From: Lachnospiraceae bacterium
GTDB taxonomy: Bacteria > Bacillota > Clostridia > Lachnospirales > Lachnospiraceae
Assembly: GCA_021202715.1 (NCBI GenBank)
Contig: JAJQCL010000114.1
Location: forward strand, 1 to 8,783
DNA: 8,783 nt
Reading direction: 5' to 3'
Shown piece after piece: positions 6,119 through 8,783 of this stretch. A program made the position numbers and the translations under genes. The notes beneath the pieces were generated by a model. It saw nothing but the letters and a program-made list of their open reading frames with translations, did not search any database and was not told where the DNA came from. The first letter of the stretch is position 1, and each line of letters opens with the position of its first letter.

Positions 6119-6137
6119 TGTGGGATCACCTCACTCC

Positions 6138-6380
6138 CTATTCGATACCGGCAATCTTGAACAGCTTGGCGACGGTATCCGTGGGCTTCGCCCCGTTGGC
6201 CAGCCACTTCTTCGCCTTCTCCTCATCAATCTTGATCACGCTGGGATCCCTGGTCGGATCATAATATCCGATCTCTTCGATGAATCTGCCATCGCGGGGA
6301 GAACGGGAATCTGCCACCTGTACTCTATAGAAAGGAGCCTTCTTCTTGCCCATTCTCGTCAGACGAATCTTTACTGCCAT
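6138..6380 (-). CDS. rpsP: 30S ribosomal protein S16 (bS16)
   Basis: Primary assembly protein of the small ribosomal subunit that binds the 5' domain of 16S rRNA. The 80-residue protein shows the family start MAVKIRLTRMGKKKAPFYR, then ADSRSPRDGRFIEEIGYYDP (about 23-42) and the C-terminal KWLANGAKPTDTVAKLF (about 58-74). Length is normal. AGGAGGT lies eight bases before the ATG, an excellent ribosome site. The 110-base gap from ffh is unusually long for this operon and can fold (see the leader structure), so separate control of rpsP and the downstream genes is possible. Confidence 0.98.
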   Translation of the reverse strand: MAVKIRLTRMGKKKAPFYRVQVADSRSPRDGRFIEEIGYYDPTRDPSVIKIDEEKAKKWLANGAKPTDTVAKLFKIAGIE

Positions 6381-6416
6381 TTTTCACTACCTCCTGAACT
6401 CTTACACTTTGTGCTC

Positions 6417-6477
6417 AGATCCCTTTTGGAACCTACATATTTTGGCCGAATGACCATCAAGTTCCCCTGCGGGATCT
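6417..6477 (-). promoter_or_regulatory. putative folded leader RNA ahead of rpsP
   Basis: Three nested helices can form in minus-strand RNA: AGAUCCC (6471-6477) with GGGAUCU (6417-6423), seven perfect pairs; GGAAC (6461-6465) with GUUCC (6428-6432), five pairs; and UGGUC (6452-6456) with GGCCA (6443-6447), five pairs including one G-U, with a four-base loop. The G-U pair would be a C-A mismatch on the plus strand, so the fold favours the coding-direction RNA. No U-run follows. The structure ends some 25 bases before the ribosome site, which fits a leader controlling ribosomal protein expression. This role is inferred; I recognise no named leader family. Confidence 0.4.
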
Positions 6478-6490
6478 TCTTGTATTTTAT

Positions 6491-7852
6491 TTAAAAAGGA
6501 AAATTCATTCCCCTTTTACCGAACATTCCGCCGCCGCGGCGGCCCTTCCTGCCCATCATACCGGACATCTGTTTCATCATCTTGCGGCTCTGATCGAACT
6601 GCTTCACCAGACGATTGACCTCGGAGATATCCACGCCGGCTCCGGCCGCAATCCGCCGCTTCCGGCTGACATTCAGGATATCCGGATTCCTGCGTTCCTC
6701 CGCCGTCATTGAATAAATGATCGATTCAATCCGCCGAATGGACGTCTCGTCGGGCATATCCTCCTCGCGGATCTTGCCGCTCATACCGGGAAGCATCCCC
6801 ATGATATCGCTGAGGCTTCCCATCTTGCGCAGCTGAGCAAACTGATCGAGGAAATCGTTGAAGTCGAAGTCCGCCTTGCGCATCTTCTGCTCCATCTCCC
6901 GCGCCTTCTCCTCGTCCACCGAGTTCTGCGCCTTCTCCAGCAGAGACAGAACATCGCCCATTCCCAGGATACGCGAGGCCATGCGATCCGGATAGAAGGG
7001 TTCCAGGTCGGAGAGCTTCTCGCCCATGCCCACATAGAGAATCGGCTTGCCGGTCACAGCCCGGATGGACAACGCCGCGCCGCCCCGGGTATCGCCGTCC
7101 AGCTTCGTGACGATGATCCCGTCCAGCCCCACCTTCTCATTGAAGGAGCTGGCGACATTCACCGCGTCCTGACCGGTCATGGCATCGACCACCAACACCG
7201 TCTGATGCACGTCCACATTCTCCTTGATGGCAATGAGCTCATGCATCATATCCTCATCGACGTGCAGGCGGCCCGCCGTATCGAGGATGATCACATTCTG
7301 ATTGTTTTTCTGAGCGGATGCCACCGCGGCCTTCGCGATGTCCACCGGGCTGTTCTGATCGCCCATCGTGAACACCGGAACACCCTGCTTCTCACCGTTG
7401 ACCTGCAGCTGCCGGATGGCCGCCGGACGATAGACATCACAGGCCACCAGCAGTGGTTTGCGGCCCGAAGCCTTGAGCTTTCCTGCCAGCTTGGCCGCCG
7501 TCGTGGTCTTGCCGGCGCCCTGCAGGCCCGCCATCATGATGACGGTCAGCTGATTCCCGGGATTCAGGGCCAGCTCTGTCTGCTCGGAGCCCATCATGCG
7601 GATCAGCTCCTCCTGAACGATCTTGATGACCATCTGTCCCGGCGTCAGACTGTTCAGCACATCCGCACCGATAGCCCGGGCCTCCACATCATTCGTGAAC
7701 TGCCGCACCACCTTGTAGTTGACGTCGGCCTCCAGCAGCGCCATCTTGACTTCCTTCAGCGCGGCCTTCACGTCGGCCTCCGTCAGGCGGCCTTTGCCTC
7801 TCAGCTTCTTGAATACATTCTGCAGTTTATCTGATAAACTCTCAAATGCCAT
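6491..7852 (-). CDS. ffh: Ffh, signal recognition particle GTPase (SRP54)
   Basis: Protein component of the signal recognition particle; it binds signal peptides as they leave the ribosome, joins with FtsY and delivers ribosomes to the membrane. The 453-residue protein has the N domain (about 1-95), the GTPase G domain with GLQGAGKTT at 109-117, DVYRPAAIRQL at 139-149, DTAGR at 191-195 and TKLDGD at 249-254, and the methionine-rich M domain from about 300. The M domain carries the SRP RNA-binding SRKRRIAAGAGVDISEVNRL segment and ends in a Met- and Gly-rich basic tail. Its ATG follows the ylxM stop directly, with GGAG eight bases upstream, so translation is coupled. ftsY and the SRP RNA gene are not in the window. 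Confidence 0.98.
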   Translation of the reverse strand: MAFESLSDKLQNVFKKLRGKGRLTEADVKAALKEVKMALLEADVNYKVVRQFTNDVEARAIGADVLNSLTPGQMVIKIVQEELIRMMGSEQTELALNPGNQLTVIMMAGLQGAGKTTTAAKLAGKLKASGRKPLLVACDVYRPAAIRQLQVNGEKQGVPVFTMGDQNSPVDIAKAAVASAQKNNQNVIILDTAGRLHVDEDMMHELIAIKENVDVHQTVLVVDAMTGQDAVNVASSFNEKVGLDGIIVTKLDGDTRGGAALSIRAVTGKPILYVGMGEKLSDLEPFYPDRMASRILGMGDVLSLLEKAQNSVDEEKAREMEQKMRKADFDFNDFLDQFAQLRKMGSLSDIMGMLPGMSGKIREEDMPDETSIRRIESIIYSMTAEERRNPDILNVSRKRRIAAGAGVDISEVNRLVKQFDQSRKMMKQMSGMMGRKGRRGGGMFGKRGMNFPF

Positions 7853-8194
7853 CTACAATTCTCCGATTTCACGCGACAGACTCTCAATCTGCCGGACACA
7901 ACCGCCGTCTCCCGTCCTCTCGTACTCCTGCGTCAGCTCATGGATCTGCGCGACCAGACGCTTCGTCTCCGTGAACTTATGGACCAGACCCAGCTTCTCT
8001 TCATAGTCCCGCAGCGTCCGGTCACACCGTTTGATCAGGTCGTGAACCCCCTGACGGCTGATCTGATGGGCTTCGGCCACCTCCGTCAGCGAATAATCCC
8101 CGAAGACCACATCTTCATAGATCTGCTTCTGATGCTCCGTCAGAAGTTCCCCGTAAAAATCATACAGCAATGTTTGTTCCAAAATCCTGTCCAC
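7853..8194 (-). CDS. ylxM: YlxM/p13-type putative helix-turn-helix protein linked to SRP
   Basis: Small DNA-binding-like protein encoded directly before ffh in many Firmicutes; its streptococcal homologue has been reported to interact with SRP components. The product is 113 residues: LLYDFYGELLTEHQKQIYED at about 9-28, then a sigma-region-4-like helix-turn-helix (YSLTEVAEAHQISRQGVHDLIKR at about 34-56), then a charged, probably coiled-coil tail. The start codon is GTG at 8192-8194, preceded by AAGGTGA at suitable spacing; no in-frame ATG is available near it. It abuts ffh with no gap. A strong promoter lies so close that its leader would be only about 11-13 bases. Confidence 0.92.
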   Translation of the reverse strand: MDRILEQTLLYDFYGELLTEHQKQIYEDVVFGDYSLTEVAEAHQISRQGVHDLIKRCDRTLRDYEEKLGLVHKFTETKRLVAQIHELTQEYERTGDGGCVRQIESLSREIGEL

Positions 8195-8211
8195 AGGCGC
8201 TCACCTTCGAC

Positions 8212-8240
8212 ATCATACAGGAAGAAACACAGCTTGTCAA
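8212..8240 (-). promoter_or_regulatory. strong sigma-A promoter for the ylxM-ffh-rpsP-khpA-rimM-trmD operon
   Basis: On the minus strand, TTGACA (8235-8240), exactly 17 bases, then TATGAT (8212-8217): a perfect -35 and a five-of-six -10 box. A T/A-rich tract lies just upstream (8241-8280), which could act as an UP element. The predicted start is near 8205, inside or beside the ylxM ribosome binding site at 8201-8207. Confidence 0.85.
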
Positions 8241-8294
8241 GTTTTTTTCCTTTACGAAAATATTTTTTCTTCCGCTTTTCTCCGGTTCTTCCCA

Positions 8295-8783
8295 TCAGCT
8301 CCTCGCTCTGCGCGCATCCATCCGCCGTGTATAAATCATGTAATAGACCGTGCAGACGATAATTCCGAACACGGTCGCCGTCGGCGCCGCCAGACCGATG
8401 CCGGTCAGCGAGGCATCCGGCTGAATGCTCATAAAGTAGGACATCGGCAGACGAACCAGGAAGGACTGCGCCAGTCCCTGGATCATGACGAAGAAAGAGC
8501 AGCCATGTCCGTTGAAATATCCCATATAGCTGAACAGCACACTGGTCACAATGGCCTCCAGCGCAAAGCCGCGCAGGAATTCGAAGGCCTTCTCCACCAC
8601 CAGCGGATCGCTGGTAAAGAGCGAAGCCAGCACATTTCCGTGGAAAAATACGACATAGAATATGGCAACGCCGATGACAGCGCCAAGCCTCATGCCGCAC
8701 TTCATGGCGCTGCGGGAACGGGCCTCCTTGCCGGCGCCCACATTCTGCGCCACGAAGGACGCCATCGACTGCATGATAGAGGA
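8295..8783 (-). CDS. MATE-family multidrug efflux protein, C-terminal part (runs off right edge)
   Basis: Probable cation-coupled exporter of the MATE family in the cytoplasmic membrane. The reading frame is open to the right edge, so only the last 162 or so residues of an expected 440-460 are present. The fragment starts with SSIMQSMASFVAQNVGAGK, the repeat-start motif typical of the second half of MATE proteins. At least four hydrophobic segments follow (GAVIGVAIFYVVFF; a stretch ending SVLFSYMGYF; FFVMIQGLAQSFLV; and LAAPTATVFGIIVCTVYYMIYT), then a short basic tail. The first ATG inside the fragment (8772-8774) is an internal Met, not the start. I see no clear intrinsic terminator in the 100 bases before ylxM. 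Substrate cannot be inferred. Confidence 0.88.
   Translation of the reverse strand, partial: SSIMQSMASFVAQNVGAGKEARSRSAMKCGMRLGAVIGVAIFYVVFFHGNVLASLFTSDPLVVEKAFEFLRGFALEAIVTSVLFSYMGYFNGHGCSFFVMIQGLAQSFLVRLPMSYFMSIQPDASLTGIGLAAPTATVFGIIVCTVYYMIYTRRMDARRARS

Noticed and set aside
8241..8294. Possible terminator of the MATE gene in an A/T-rich stretch
   Set aside because: Only a five-pair AAAA/TTTT-type palindrome is available, which is too weak. The A/T tract is better explained as sequence upstream of the ylxM promoter.

Overview
The window reads as chromosomal DNA of a spore-forming member of the Clostridia, probably Lachnospiraceae-like. The evidence is a GerA-family germination protein, the Firmicutes gene order ylxM-ffh-rpsP-khpA-rimM-trmD, strong AGGAGG-type ribosome binding sites and sigma-A-like promoters. 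Base composition looks moderately GC-rich, but I did not compute it. Every gene I can support is on the minus strand, so transcription runs from high to low coordinates. I see no mobile element, CRISPR array, tRNA or rRNA.

In transcription order: (1) 8783-8295 is the C-terminal part of a MATE-family efflux protein whose 5' end lies outside the window. (2) 8240-4503 is one long operon for protein targeting and translation: ylxM, ffh, rpsP, khpA, rimM, trmD. It starts at a near-consensus promoter with a perfect -35 box and ends at a modest terminator overlapping the trmD stop. (3) secG has its own putative promoter and terminator. (4) smpB has a strong promoter (TTGACA-17-TACACT) and a long hairpin downstream. 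(5) A stand-alone SpoVAF-like GerA protein is preceded by a sequence resembling a sigma-G (forespore) promoter. That promoter's -10 box lies inside the 5' arm of the smpB hairpin. (6) sbcD and the first 209 codons of sbcC encode the Mre11/Rad50-like DNA-end nuclease complex, and sbcC runs off the left edge.

The genes serve mostly core functions: Ffh, YlxM and SecG in membrane targeting and secretion; S16, KhpA, RimM and TrmD in ribosome assembly and tRNA modification; SmpB in ribosome rescue; SbcCD in DNA repair. The gene content is ordinary and I do not see a new multi-gene system. The points that deserve a second look are regulatory and contextual: the interlocked terminator and sporulation promoter ahead of the germination gene, a long-range folded leader before rpsP, a Glu where TrmD usually has its catalytic Asp, and the missing usual neighbours (rplS, rnr, ssrA, ftsY).
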